A stretch of DNA of 64,000 nucleotides from Ligustrum vulgare (GCA_963555705.1 OY743171.1:24050852-24114851); one strand, 5' to 3'; shown: positions 22,613 through 32,849, numbered from the stretch's first letter. Notes: generated from the sequence alone by a model not told the origin. Numbers and translations are program-made.

Positions 22613-22974
22613 AGTGCTGCTAAAAATGAGCGTGATATCTAGACATATGACAAATCACTTATGGTTCATTTGATTGCAAAACATCAAATTTGGGTAAGGA
22701 GAAAATAAGTTTCAGGAAATTGAATTATCTAGAACTTATTTTTCTGGTAACTTACATGTGTTTGATTGGTTTACTTTTCAAACTAGTAAACGTTGAACTT
22801 TTATAATTTCTGCTATTTGATTGTCATTATTTTATAGGGAAATAGTTTACTTTTGAAGTTGTTAAGTCTCTGTTATTTAATACAATCATTACGCTTTATA
22901 AATCAATTAGTTTCACACTCGTATAATGTACAGACATATTTTATTGGCCTTTGTAATGGACTGAATGTAAGTAA

Positions 22975-23083
22975 CAATGTTGACAATTTTGACAATGTTG
23001 ATAACAATGTTGACAATTTTGACAATTTTGAAAATAGTAGCCTTTGGATGCAAAACGGTATGTAAATAACAATGTTGACAATT
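22975..23083. repeat. short-period minisatellite, 9/18-bp unit
   Basis: Repeats of AATGTTGACAATTTTGAC with partial units, ending in a lone AATGTTGACAATTTTTTC after an unrelated gap. Confidence 0.75.
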
Positions 23084-24549
23084 TTTTCAAAAGAGATTGA
23101 TATGTGACATACCAATGATAAACATTAGCTCGAAGGCCTCTGTACCGGTATCCTAGTAGATGCCCTTAATATCCAGTTTGTCTGCACATAACAAGACAAT
23201 AATCAGGAGATAAAAGCCACTTGGACATGAGAGTGCACTTAGATTAATAAGCCTTTGTTCGGATAAATGAAGTATGGTTTATAAACCAAATTCACCCAAA
23301 TCAATGCAATATCATCTTAGATTCCCTTTTTTGTTAGTAGATGTCTTTTCAATTGTAGTAGAAAAGCAAGATTCATGCCGGCTACTATGTTTAATATCTA
23401 CAATGGCCCTTCCAAGTTGGTCAAAATTCTTAGTTTATTGAAAAATCGAGGGTTTTATTGTCTCTGTTGCAAGGTGAGGGAATCTACCTTGCTACAGTAA
23501 GAATTAATTTTTGAAATTGGTGTTGTAATCTTCACGTTTATGAGTTCAAAAGGTTTATAAACTACATTTTTTTTTTTACCGAACAAGAGATAAGTCAAAT
23601 GAGACTACTATTTTTTGTTGCACCATATAAGTTCACGTCTATTTATCATCGAGAAACTCAAATTCCAGTTAAAAAGCTCAAGACGAACAGACAACATATG
23701 AGAATAATGCCATCTAATGTTAAAAAAAGGGACCTAAAATCATTAATAGTTTTCCATTTATTCCAATAATTCAATTAAATGAGAAATAGACTTCGGTGAT
23801 CACAATTTGTTCAAATTTGATAGATATGCAACATAGCAATGATAAACCTTTTTAGTAATAATTTTGGGAAGTTTCTTGACCTAATTTTTGGCTTTACAAG
23901 TACAGAATGTGGGCAATCAGCGAAGTGTCTCTATTTAGCTTTAGCATACATATTCATAACATCAAATTCATCAAGATAAAGATGCAATTTCAGTAAAAAT
24001 TGAAGAGAATATCAAGCTAGCAAGAATTCAAGACAAATTACATCAGGACTGAAGACTTAAGTCTAGAAATTGAAGATTCATACTTATTTGATTCATTCCT
24101 GTTCCGATTGATATTTTTTTTTTATTATTCTTCTTTTAATTTCATCAAAAGCATGCTAGGCTAAACAAATATTACGTTAAAATGAATCTCATTTTTTTTT
24201 TTCTAATTTTTAATTCAAAGACCAAGTAATTTAGTTAATTTTTATTTTTGATTATTCTGAAAGCTTTGTTTCATAATTTAATTGCATAGCCACCTATTAA
24301 ATAATTAGTTACTTATTGTAGTGGTGGAAAGCCCACATCAGGTTAGAACATTGCAAGATTAACATGCGAATATTAGATGTTAAGAATAACATGCGAATAT
24401 TAGATGTTAAGAATAACATGTATGACATTTTCAATCACCTAAATAATTATGTACTTAAATGCAATACTTTTAATCACGTCGATAATCGTGTAATTGAATG
24501 TGTTCTGTACATTCGAATTCGGAGAAATAGTATTGGGTCGTGTTTATAA
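23084..24549. other. AT-rich intergenic stretch
   Basis: No coding region recognised. A perfect 27-bp tandem pair (TGCGAATATTAGATGTTAAG plus AATAACA) sits at about 24365-24418. Confidence 0.45.
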
Positions 24550-24769
24550 TAGAATTAAGGGAAAATTACATGGAACCCTAGTATTAAAGATCACTTTGTA
24601 AAAATATAACTATGAGTTTTACATTTGTAAAAATCAGGTCTTAATTACTATTAACATTTATTAATAAATACCAAAAAAAATTATTAATCAAACCATAACG
24701 GCATAACTTACTCGGCTCTCTCTCTCTCTCTCCCCCCTACCACCCAGAGGCCAAATCAGTGTTCTAAAA

Positions 24770-24985
24770 AACGTAAAGCGTGACAAAGCGGCGAAGCTAA
24801 GCTTCAAGCTTAAGCGTGCCTAAGCGCAAAGAAGTTTAGCAATGCGCGAGCGAAGCGCGGTTAAAGTGTAAAGCGTGAGGAAGCGTGAAGGTCAAGTTTC
24901 AAGCTTAAGCGCTTAAGCGTGCCTAAGCGTAAGCGAAGTGTTAGCAACGACAAGGGGTAGCAACGACAAGGGATAGCAACGACGA
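24770..24985. repeat. AAGCG-rich repeat cluster and 17-bp triplet
   Basis: Dense AAGCG / CTTAAGCG / CTAAGCG words (about 20), including CTTAAGCGTGCCTAAGCG twice, and the self-complementary GCTTAAGCGCTTAAGC. This is followed by three copies of TAGCAACGACAAGGG-like units (about 24940-24985). Origin unknown; not coding. Confidence 0.6.
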
Positions 24986-25499
24986 GCAGTAAGATTGCCA
25001 CTGCAGCTACGATCTCCAGCGGTGAGATCGCTACTAGCGGTGTAGCTTTTAAATTTTTTCGGTAAATCTAAGGAAGCGGCGAGGCTTGTAAGTTTTGTCA
25101 GGCTAAACCAAGTTCTTATGGGTTAAAAAATCAGGTTCGGCTTTAACCTTTATTCAAATCGACGATGATTTTGGTGGATTTAGAATGTGGTAATGGTAAA
25201 TGACGGTGTTGACGGTGATATTTAGATATGATAATGGTGGAGGTTTATAGTGAGGCGGAGGCTATCGGCGTTGGATTTGAGAGTCAGGCTGTTTGTGGTA
25301 GATGGTGAATTGGTGATGATGGTGTTTCTGCAATTTTTTTTATTTTTGGCATCGCAGGCACACTGAAATTGGTTGTGTGGGGGGTTTTGTGGGTGTGGTG
25401 GCTAGGTTTTCGGCGTTGATCGATTACAGACAGTTAGGTGATGGGAGTGTCGACCAGCTTCGACAGTGGTTGTCTGGGAAAGGGGGTGGGGTTGGGGGT
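24986..25499. other. MULE interior, possibly captured non-coding DNA
   Basis: Higher GC and different in texture from the flanks (GGCGGAGGCTATCGGCGTT, GTGTCGACCAGCTTCGACAG), but with stops in all frames every few tens of codons. It could be captured host gene sequence too decayed to name. Confidence 0.35.
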
Positions 25500-26690
25500 G
25501 AGTGAATGCATGTAATCAATTGTGAGCGACTATGACCAATAGGTGACTGTTTGATTTGCGACTTTGTGTAACCTTTCTAGTACGTAACATGACTTGCTTA
25601 ATTTTATTTATATGTTAAAAAATTTATCGATAACAAATGTGACTAATTATATGAATGATTGTGATCAATTGTGAGTTTGTGTGACCATTGGACATTACTC
25701 ATTGAATAAATTTATATGTCATAAATGTGACTAGTTATTAAGTAATTGTGACCAAAATATTGATTAATTGTGATCAAGAAAACGAGTAAGTTGTAACTAA
25801 TTCAATAATATGCGACTAAAAATGTCTTATTGCGACTATATTTGTAATTGTGACCAAAATTTATGTTGATTGTGACTTGGTACGACTTGTAATGTTTACG
25901 GGATATGACCCGTTTAATTTAATACTTGGTTATAAAACTTAATTTTCGATTAAATTTGTAATTGTGATTTGAACTTTTACTTTGTGTGACCGAAATGTGA
26001 CTTTGCAAATAAAAAGGGATGGGGTAGGGTAGCGTTGCAGTGAAATTTGTGACTAAATTTGTAATTGTGACTTTATGTAACCAACTGTGGCTTTGTGGGT
26101 GGGGCGGAGTTGGGTGAGGTGAGGTGAGGTTTGGTGGGATGGGATGGGGTGAGGTGGAATTTGCGACTAAATTTGTAATTGTGATTGAAGTGTGACTTTA
26201 TGTGATCAACTATGACTTTGCAGGTAGGGTGGAGTAAATTTTGTAACTAAATTACTAATTGTAATCGAATTGCGACTTTGCTGGTAAGGTATGGTGGATG
26301 GGGTGGATTGGATTGTGGTTAATTTTGCAATTAAATTTGTAATTGTGACTGAAATGTGAGTTTGTGTGACCAGTTTTGACTTTGCGAGTCGGAGCGGGGC
26401 GGGCAAGGCGGGTGGGAGTGGGATGAAATTTGCAATAAATTTTTAATTGTGACCTAATTGTAATTTTATGTAACCAACTGTGACTTTGCGTGGTGGAGTG
26501 GGTGGATGGAGGGTTAAATTTGCAATTAAATTTATATATGTGATCGAATTATGACTTTGTGTGATCAATTGTGACTTTGTGAGTGGGTGAGGTGGGATGG
26601 GGTGGGGGTCGAGATGGGTAAGGTGGAGTGGGGTGGGGTGGGGGTCGAGATGGGTAAGGTGGAGTGGGGTGGGTGGGGTCACAGGTCGGG
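25500..26690 (+). repeat. G/T-rich minisatellite with strong strand asymmetry
   Basis: Diverged tandem units of roughly 90-130 bp, each with AATTTGTAATTGTGACT, TGTGTGACCAATTGTGACTT and a G-rich tail such as GGTGGGATGGGGTGGGGGTC. The plus strand is nearly free of C over hundreds of bases. Runs of G2-G5 could form quadruplexes. The LTR element at 26696 inserted at its right edge, and the tail of the array (TTAGGTGGGATGGAGTGGGG) resumes at 36760. Confidence 0.75.
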
Positions 26691-29009
26691 TTAGGTATAG
26701 CGACCCAGAATTTTTATGCAATAAATAATTATTTTAATATTTAGAAAATTGTGTCGCTACTATTTCATTTATTATTTTGAAATTAATGCCGCGACGGATT
26801 CGTCTAGCCAAGTCAAGAAATATCGAATTTGTTCGATTTTAAATTTAATATTCGAATTTCTAAAATTTTATTATTTTAATTATTTATTCAAAGTATTATT
26901 TTCAAAAAAATCTTTCTAAAATCCAAATTTTTCCCACATGTCTTCTTCTTTACACCAAGACAACAATTCTTTATACAAAAACATCATCATTTTTATACAA
27001 ATAAATATTACACCTAATTCTACACTATCATATTCTATAGTACCAACTCAATACATATTCTTCCCCATCACAACTCACGTTCCCCACCTTGTTTCCTTCT
27101 TAATTATTCTTTCCATCTCATTGTGTACAATCAACAAGCATCTCCACACATGAACAATTGGAACACCTCAAAAGCATCATCATTATCATCACTTACACTA
27201 CTCTTTCCAGCAAGGTAAAATGCTTTCTTCTCCTTTATCACCAACTCCACATACCACAATTTCGGACCCATCCATTTTCAGATTTCCACAATTCAATATA
27301 TATAAACATCATCATCATCACTACCACAATTATCAGTTGCAGCCCCAAACCATAACCACGAAACTTATGAATCATCAGCATCATCACCTCATTCCAACTG
27401 CAGTTCCTTTTCTGCAGCTAGACAACCAAGCATCATCAGTCCTCCTCCACCACCAGCAGCTCTAATGTCAAGCAACAATACTTCAATCCCCAATTTTTGC
27501 AATCACCATAACATCAAAACCACCTCAAACGCCCCACTGCCATTTCAGCCACTAGCAGCTCCACCATGACCGTCACCACAGTATCACCAAACTCATTATC
27601 ATCATCACCACCCACTTCGAAACCACCCAGCTGCACCACAACACCACCAAAATCAACCCCAACAGCCTACTGCCCAACATCTACCCTCGGTTTAGAACCA
27701 AATTCATCATCAATATCAGCACCATAGCCAATCACCAATTGAATCAGCGTCATCATCATCATCAACACCCTCTGCACTCATCGTCTGAGCCGCCCAACTA
27801 CCTCAAGTTCACCGCCGCATCACTACCCAACTCAAGAATCAAACCAACAGACCACCAACCATTCACAAACATATCCATGACTCCCAATCGAATCAATCAA
27901 CACCAATTGAACAGCCAACCAAACTCAGCTTTCCTCATCTGTACCACCACCGAGTTTCATTGAATCACCACCAATTTGCAATCAACCCAACATCCACGAA
28001 AACCAATAAATAGAAGAAGCCCAGTTACTTACCTCAATCGCCGCTCCCTTCGCCGGAATTTCAGACCCAAATCGCGACCTTCAAGCCTCGGTCTAGCCAC
28101 ATCTCGCATATAAACCGCACAAAAACCTAGTCTACCACCTCTCCCGCAGTTCGCCGCACCTGCGCCGGAGTATTCGCCGGCAATTCCGTCGGTCAGAGAC
28201 CATTTCTTTTCCTGATCGCCGAAATGTGCGTAGAGGTTGAGAGAGAGAGAATGGATCGCGAGAGAGTGAGTTGAGAGAGAGAAAAACAGATCTGATATAT
28301 TTAACTTTCCAGAATTTGCAAATCAGTCCCTGACATTTTAATTTGTTTCCATTCAGTCCTTTTAGTTTTAAAATCATCAATTTCAGCCCTTAAGTTTTAA
28401 ATGATTTTAATCAGCCCTTTCATTTTAAAATTCTGATCAATTCAGTCCCTGCTGAATTACTTTATTTGATTTTAAGCCCAAGTTTCAAAGATATTCACTT
28501 TAGTCCTTCAACTTTCAAAAGTATTCATTTTTGTCCCTCAACTTTCAAAACATCAATTTTAGTCCTCAAATTATAATTTATCATTTTGAACTATATATTC
28601 GATATACTAAAGTGACTTATTGGCTAAGACGAAGCGTACGGAGAATTTAAAGAAATTGAAGTCATTCCCGCTCAACTTTGCACTCGTCGGATTTGAGGTA
28701 GACTCGCACTTATTAATTGATTTAAATTATGATTTCAGATGAATGTCATGTGACTTGTGAAAGTCAATTTTTAAGAAAAGCAAGTATGTTTTTATGAAAG
28801 GTAAATATACCTTATGTTGTTATGAAAAGTAAGTATGTTTTTATGAAAAGAAAATATACTTTATGCTTTTACGAAAAGTAAGTATACCCTATGCTTCACG
28901 AAAATGTTTTTTTGGATCATTGCTATGAAATCAATCTACCAAGATTGTTTTGGGTCCCATATGATAAGTTATGATATGTTAAGGGGACCGGAGTTTTAGT
29001 AGCGCTACA

Positions 29010-29387
29010 CATAAGAATTCTTGCCACCTAAGTTCGGTAACATTCTTGTGTCTCCTATGTTTATGAGGATTTGCCACGAAGTTCGGTAAAATTCCTATCT
29101 TTCCATATGTTTATGAGGATTTACCACCTAAGTTCGGTAAAATTCCTGTCGCATATGTTTATGAGGATTTCGATCCTATCTTATGTTATGATGCAATTGA
29201 TCCCTATGAATTTCAGAAAATTATGCTTGGTATACTTACTACATAAGAATTCTTACCACCTAAGTTCGGTAAAATTCTTATGTTTATGAGGATTTCGATT
29301 TTATCCTATGTTATGATGAAAACTTACTGTTATTATGATTTTACTGCATAAGAATTCTTGCCACCTAAGTTCGGTAAAGTTCTTGTG
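29010..29387 (+). repeat. array of five hairpins in the LTR (5' copy)
   Basis: Five inverted repeats at 29010-29050, 29066-29096, 29116-29147, 29242-29282 and 29347-29387 share the loop ACCTAAGTTC (once ACGAAGTTC) between CC and GG. The best (29242) pairs CATAAGAATTCTTACC with GGTAAAATTCTTATG. The AGGATTT versions pair with AATTCCT, so stem bases change on both sides together, and other changes are G-U compatible. Confidence 0.75.
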
Positions 29388-29666
29388 TCTATTTATGTTT
29401 ATGAGGATTTCAATCATATCTTATGTTATGCTTTCAAAAGAAATTATGCTTGGCATAATTAAAATGTTTTTATAAGTATATGATTTTCAAAGAGCTATTT
29501 TCAAAGAGCCTATGATTTGCAAAATATGTCCCGTGCTGTAATGCAAAATATGAGTTTTATCAAGAGCAGTTTTATAAAGAAGCTCTATCAATGCCCGTTT
29601 TATAAAGAGCCGGGATTTATGTGTTTAATCATCTTATAAATTAAATTAATTTGCGATGAGTCTACT

Positions 29667-29690
29667 GAGTATTTCCCCCATGAAATACTC
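29667..29690 (+). promoter_or_regulatory. conserved LTR hairpin before the CACCC/TTTGCAG block
   Basis: GAGTATTTC-CCCCAT-GAAATACTC, a perfect 9-bp stem, is followed by ACCC and then TTTTGCAG. At the same relative place the solo LTR at 13546 has GAGCT-TT-AGCTC (15645-15656) before ACCCC and TTTCAG. The solo LTR at 9376 has, on its minus strand, GTGTATTTC-TTTT-GAAATGCTC (9739-9760). The second LTR copy has it at 36373-36396. Function unknown. Confidence 0.65.
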
Positions 29691-30056
29691 ACCCTACTTT
29701 TAACAGTTTTGCAGATTTCGGAGACGGTGGCGAGCGATGAATGATGGTGGCAATAATCGTTGAACGGTTGAAAGTTTGACGTTAATGATTTCCGTATTTT
29801 CCAAACAATCGAATAATTTAGAGAAGTTCATTTATTTGAGAAATTATGATATTGGCAATTTCTTTACAATATTAATGGTTCGATTTACTATTTCAAATGG
29901 TTTCATAAATGTTTTCAATTTTAGCGGCCATTACAGTTTATTTAATGTTGCCAAAAAATGAATTTCAATTATTTCTTCCGCAAAAATATTATTCGAAAAA
30001 TTTAGACAGAAAATGACGTAGTGAATCGGGTATACGGAACTCGGGGCGCTACAAGT

Positions 30057-30068
30057 TGGTATCAGAGC
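30057..30068 (+). promoter_or_regulatory. primer-binding site, initiator tRNA-Met
   Basis: TGGTATCAGAGC lies three bases after the 5' LTR, an exact match to the common plant PBS. Confidence 0.95.
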
Positions 30069-30885
30069 TAGTCTGCGTTTCTGTAGACTGGAAAAATTTT
30101 CAAAAAGAATTTTCAAGAAATATTTTCCATTATAAAATTTTATTGATGAAGATTGCCACTGCCATCATTCGTTCCACCAACTCCGAGGTAAAGAAGTTTA
30201 TAATATTTAAATTTATTTCAGTATTTCGAATACTCATTTTACTAATTTATGAGAAAGAATGAAGAGTATTTCGGATACTTATGATTTATGAGAAATAAGA
30301 ATGTATTTCTTCGAAAATAATGATGTTGTTATGCTTTGTCATAACTTATATGCTTTAATGTATGAGTATGAGAAATTTTTTAAAAGAAAACGAGTGTTGA
30401 GCATAATGGGAATAATATGATTTTATTGAGAATTAAGTAATGGATATTATGTTGAGTTAATTTATTATGCCTCTATGTTGAAGAGAAATTTATTATGAAG
30501 TTTGGCTTTGTGAATAAATTTTGGGAATATGATTTATGGCATATATTTATAAGTATGAGTAACTTTTGAGCCAATTAAGGTATGGAAGGAAGTGATATTG
30601 TGATATTGAAAAATATGATTTGAAACTGTTATGTTGAGGAATTATAAATTGAATTATGAGATATTTTGATGATATTGAAGTGTTGGAATCATTTTCAATA
30701 TTTTTAGATCGTTGTGATCAAATGTGGAGTTATTTATTATTGTGAGTTATGAAGTATGCTTATGGTTTGGATAAGTCCAAATTACAAGGGAGACTCTATC
30801 CAGAATTTTATCATTTGGAATTAAGAGCATAATATGATAAGCATCCACTAAAGGAATTAAGGTTAGACATGCAAGATCATTTACA
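30069..30885. other. internal leader of the cargo element, no gag
   Basis: AT-rich with scattered stops in all plus-strand frames. A short ATG frame at 30148 (MKIATAIIRSTNS) runs to a donor-like GGTAAAG but has no gag similarity. Confidence 0.5.
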
Positions 30886-31029
30886 TCACAAACGAGATTT
30901 AGTAGATGATAGCAGAGATTTTATTATTTTCTCATAAGGAGAACACACAAGAGTCACACTGGAAAGGAAATACATGAAACACACGAAAGCATAAGAGAAA
31001 AACATGGAAAGATCCTCAGAATGAGAGAT

Positions 31030-31230
31030 GTGTTTCCGGAGTAGCCGTATCCTACCACCTCTGATCTTTTGAGGAAATAAAGAAACCTTCAAAGAGGTGT
31101 GTTTCGAGAGTAAGAATACTCCGTAATCTACCACCTGGAATCTTTGAAGTACACACAAGATTTAAACATTAAGGAAATCCTAGTAAATGGAGGGGTGTCT
31201 CGAGAGTGAGAATACTCCGTACTCTACCCC
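31030..31230 (-). repeat. three-copy repeat with a short hairpin, downstream of the LOG gene
   Basis: Copies near 31030-31063, 31096-31135 and 31186-31228 share GTGTTTCGAGAGTAAGAATA then CTCCGTAATCTACCACC. Within them GAGTA-AGAA-TACTC (copy 2) and GAGTG-AGAA-TACTC (copy 3, G-U possible on the plus strand) form a small stem-loop. The array lies immediately 3' of the LOG stop codon on the minus strand, so it may be in its 3' UTR. Confidence 0.6.
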
Positions 31231-31245
31231 CACCTATTCTAAGAT

Positions 31246-31899
31246 TCAAAGAGTTAAATTTACATTAACCGGACTCCATTTTCGCTTGATTCCCCTTCCT
31301 TGCGACCAATCTATCTTAACCCCTGCTGGATCTTGTATTGAGATATATGACTGCAGCTTATCCAGTAGTTCATCAATAGTAGGAGCAGAAATAAGAAGCC
31401 TTCTGGAAAATGGAGAGATGAATCCCTGTTCCACAGCATAATCAAGAAAGGTTAACAAACCATCAAAGAAATTGTTAACATTCAGAAGCCCAATAGGCTT
31501 AGTATGGAGATCTAGTTGAGCCCACGAGGTAATGTTAAAAATTTCTTCTAAGGTACCAAAACCTCCGGGCAGGGCTATAAAGGCATCAGAACCATATAGC
31601 ATACAAGTTATGCGTTCATGGATGGATAAGGTTTGAACTTCATGCCCTCGTGTTTTTCCTGCAACATCTACCAAAGGGACAGGTATGACACCGATTACTT
31701 TTGATTTCTCTGCAAGAGCAGATTGGGAAACACAACCCATTAGACCACTGCTACCACCCCCATATACAAGAGTGATACCTTTTTCCCCCAGTTTCTTTCC
31801 AAGATCTACAGCCGCTTCTAGATAACCGAAGCCTTTCCCTACTTTTGATCCACAAAATACACAAATAGTTTTGATCTGTCGAAGTTTTGGTGCTTCCAT
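31246..31899 (-). CDS. LOG-family cytokinin riboside 5'-monophosphate phosphoribohydrolase, retrotransposon cargo
   Basis: The intact intronless gene encodes 217 residues, close to the 210-230 of plant LOG proteins. LOG enzymes hydrolyse cytokinin nucleotides to the active free base plus ribose 5-phosphate in cytosol and nucleus. Visible motifs: N-terminal ICVFCGS (12-18), the nucleotide-binding loop YGGGSSGLMG (46-55), HERITCM (94-100) with the conserved Arg96, and the signature PGGFGTLEE (111-119) with the catalytic Glu. WAQLDLHTKPIGLLN (126-140) and VEQGFISP (156-163) also match the family. The usual Arg-Lys pair after the His-x segment is Arg-Ile here, so activity needs testing. The C-terminal tail (190-217) is basic. 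ATG at 31899 is the first in frame after a TATA-like box. It lies antisense inside a young LTR element, upstream of nothing gag-pol-like, and shares its orientation with the neighbouring Cys-rich gene. Lack of introns suggests capture through RNA. Confidence 0.92.
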   Translation of the reverse strand: MEAPKLRQIKTICVFCGSKVGKGFGYLEAAVDLGKKLGEKGITLVYGGGSSGLMGCVSQSALAEKSKVIGVIPVPLVDVAGKTRGHEVQTLSIHERITCMLYGSDAFIALPGGFGTLEEIFNITSWAQLDLHTKPIGLLNVNNFFDGLLTFLDYAVEQGFISPFSRRLLISAPTIDELLDKLQSYISIQDPAGVKIDWSQGRGIKRKWSPVNVNLTL

Positions 31900-31973
31900 C
31901 TTTGATAGTAAAGAAGGGAAAACTTACGAAGAAGATGTGATTTTGGGATGCCTGAACTATGAAATATGTTTGG

Positions 31974-31983
31974 CTATTTAAAG
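31974..31983 (-). promoter_or_regulatory. TATA-like box of the LOG cargo gene
   Basis: Minus strand CTTTAAATAG, about 75 bp upstream of the ATG. It is embedded in the near-palindrome GGCTTTAAATAGCC and preceded by a long poly(T)/poly(A) tract (31987-32015). The same core occurs before the neighbouring gene. Confidence 0.55.
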
Positions 31984-31987
31984 CCGG

Positions 31988-32018
<31 letters not shown>

Positions 32019-32124
32019 ACTGTTTTTTGATTGATTCTGAAAAAGTAAAGATTTACTTTTGACAAAATCAGCCCACTTTTGAATATTTTTATCGTATCGA
32101 GGCTGTCACCTTTCGGCGATTTAA

Positions 32125-32219
32125 TATTTATTTCCAGCTTTATCAAACCTCGAGAAAGGAAAATATATTTATTTCCAGCTTTATCAAACCTCGAGAAAAG
32201 AAAAATATATTTTATTTCC
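32125..32219 (-). repeat. 41-bp tandem repeat in the promoter region of the LOG cargo gene
   Basis: Two full copies and a start of a third: TATTTATTTCCAGCTTTATC plus AAACCTCGAGAAAGGAAAA, starting near 32125, 32166 and 32208. It lies between the stop of the Cys-rich gene and the LOG TATA-like box and could be an upstream activating element. Confidence 0.7.
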
Positions 32220-32265
32220 AAAACGCGTGAAAGAAAGCAGCAAAATATTTTAAAAAAGATTTACC

Positions 32266-32817
32266 TTATATCATTGCTGAACTGCCAGAAGCCTCATTTT
32301 GTAAAACAGACTGGCAAACAGGATCTTTCGATATTATATTTTGGAGACTATAACGATTTTTGTCCTCGTTAAACTGAGCGTATAAGGAGAGAAGTTCACG
32401 TTGTACATAACCACTTGGGTGCGTCTCAAGAGTCAGTCGAATATCATCCAAAGACTCCTTACTCAGTCCACCCTTTATGAATTCGATTTTATCATCCCGA
32501 TTAGTAGAAGAATATCCTACTGATTTGCAACGTGTATTACAGTTCCAACGAGCACATTTGTAGCAACCACCCAGTCTTTTTGCTCTTCGTTTCTTTGCGA
32601 ACGTGCTTTTGCCTAAACCAGGCATATGTTTTGGAAATGTTGATGGTAATTCACCAGATAGTCGAACCTTTGCTTCTATCAACCAGCGAACATCTTCTGG
32701 AATATCATGAGCCATTAGCAACCTCAATCTTTCGAGCCTTATTTTATAGATCTTTCTCAGATCATTCATAGGAAGACTGGAATAATACTTGCGAATGTTA
32801 GAAAGAATGATATCCAT
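32266..32817 (-). CDS. small basic four-cysteine protein, retrotransposon cargo, resembling plant-virus Cys-rich nucleic-acid-binding proteins
   Basis: Intact intronless frame of 183 residues from ATG at 32817; the frame extends five codons upstream but without an ATG. N-terminal 1-65 is predicted helical and rich in Leu/Arg. At 66-84 a basic stretch GLGKSTFAKKRRAKRLGG leads straight into a compact cluster CYKCARWNCNTRC (Cys 85, 88, 93, 97), followed by an acidic, soluble C-terminus. The order Gly-x-Ser/Thr, Arg-rich patch ending R-R-A, then C-x2-C and two more Cys recalls the small Cys-rich nucleic-acid-binding proteins of carlaviruses, which act as silencing suppressors and symptom factors. 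That is resemblance by motif, not proof. The Cys spacing (2-4-3) and extra terminal regions differ. Alternatives are a captured host zinc-finger protein or an element-specific accessory protein. It lies 367 bp upstream of the LOG gene, same strand. Confidence 0.75.
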   Translation of the reverse strand: MDIILSNIRKYYSSLPMNDLRKIYKIRLERLRLLMAHDIPEDVRWLIEAKVRLSGELPSTFPKHMPGLGKSTFAKKRRAKRLGGCYKCARWNCNTRCKSVGYSSTNRDDKIEFIKGGLSKESLDDIRLTLETHPSGYVQRELLSLYAQFNEDKNRYSLQNIISKDPVCQSVLQNEASGSSAMI

Positions 32818-32849
32818 TGTTTGATGATTCAACCTCTTCTCAGCATGAA

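Larger units (their letters stand above)
26696..30053 (+). repeat. 5' LTR of the cargo-carrying element
   Basis: Starts TATAGCGACCC and ends GGGGCGCTACA. It contains a His/Pro/Thr/Ser-coding low-complexity CA-rich region (26950-28000) with no recognisable protein domain. A GC-rich block follows (28030-28230), then runs of CAGTCCCT/AGTCCTT words (28320-28560), a hairpin array (29010-29387) and a conserved hairpin (29667-29690). Confidence 0.95.

Noticed and set aside
26938..27963. His/Pro/Ser-rich open frames in the 5' LTR (repeated at 33644-34669)
   Set aside because: They are low-complexity CA-rich LTR sequence, repeated exactly in the other LTR, with no domain and with a stop difference between the two LTRs.
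30886..31158. 90-codon minus-strand frame downstream of LOG as a third cargo gene
   Set aside because: Made mostly of the three-copy repeat, no domain, and a plausible 3' UTR position.
31751..32221. 156-codon minus-strand frame overlapping the LOG start
   Set aside because: Out of frame with LOG, full of tandem-repeat and poly(A/T) translation; its end is a frame shadow of the LOG N-terminus.
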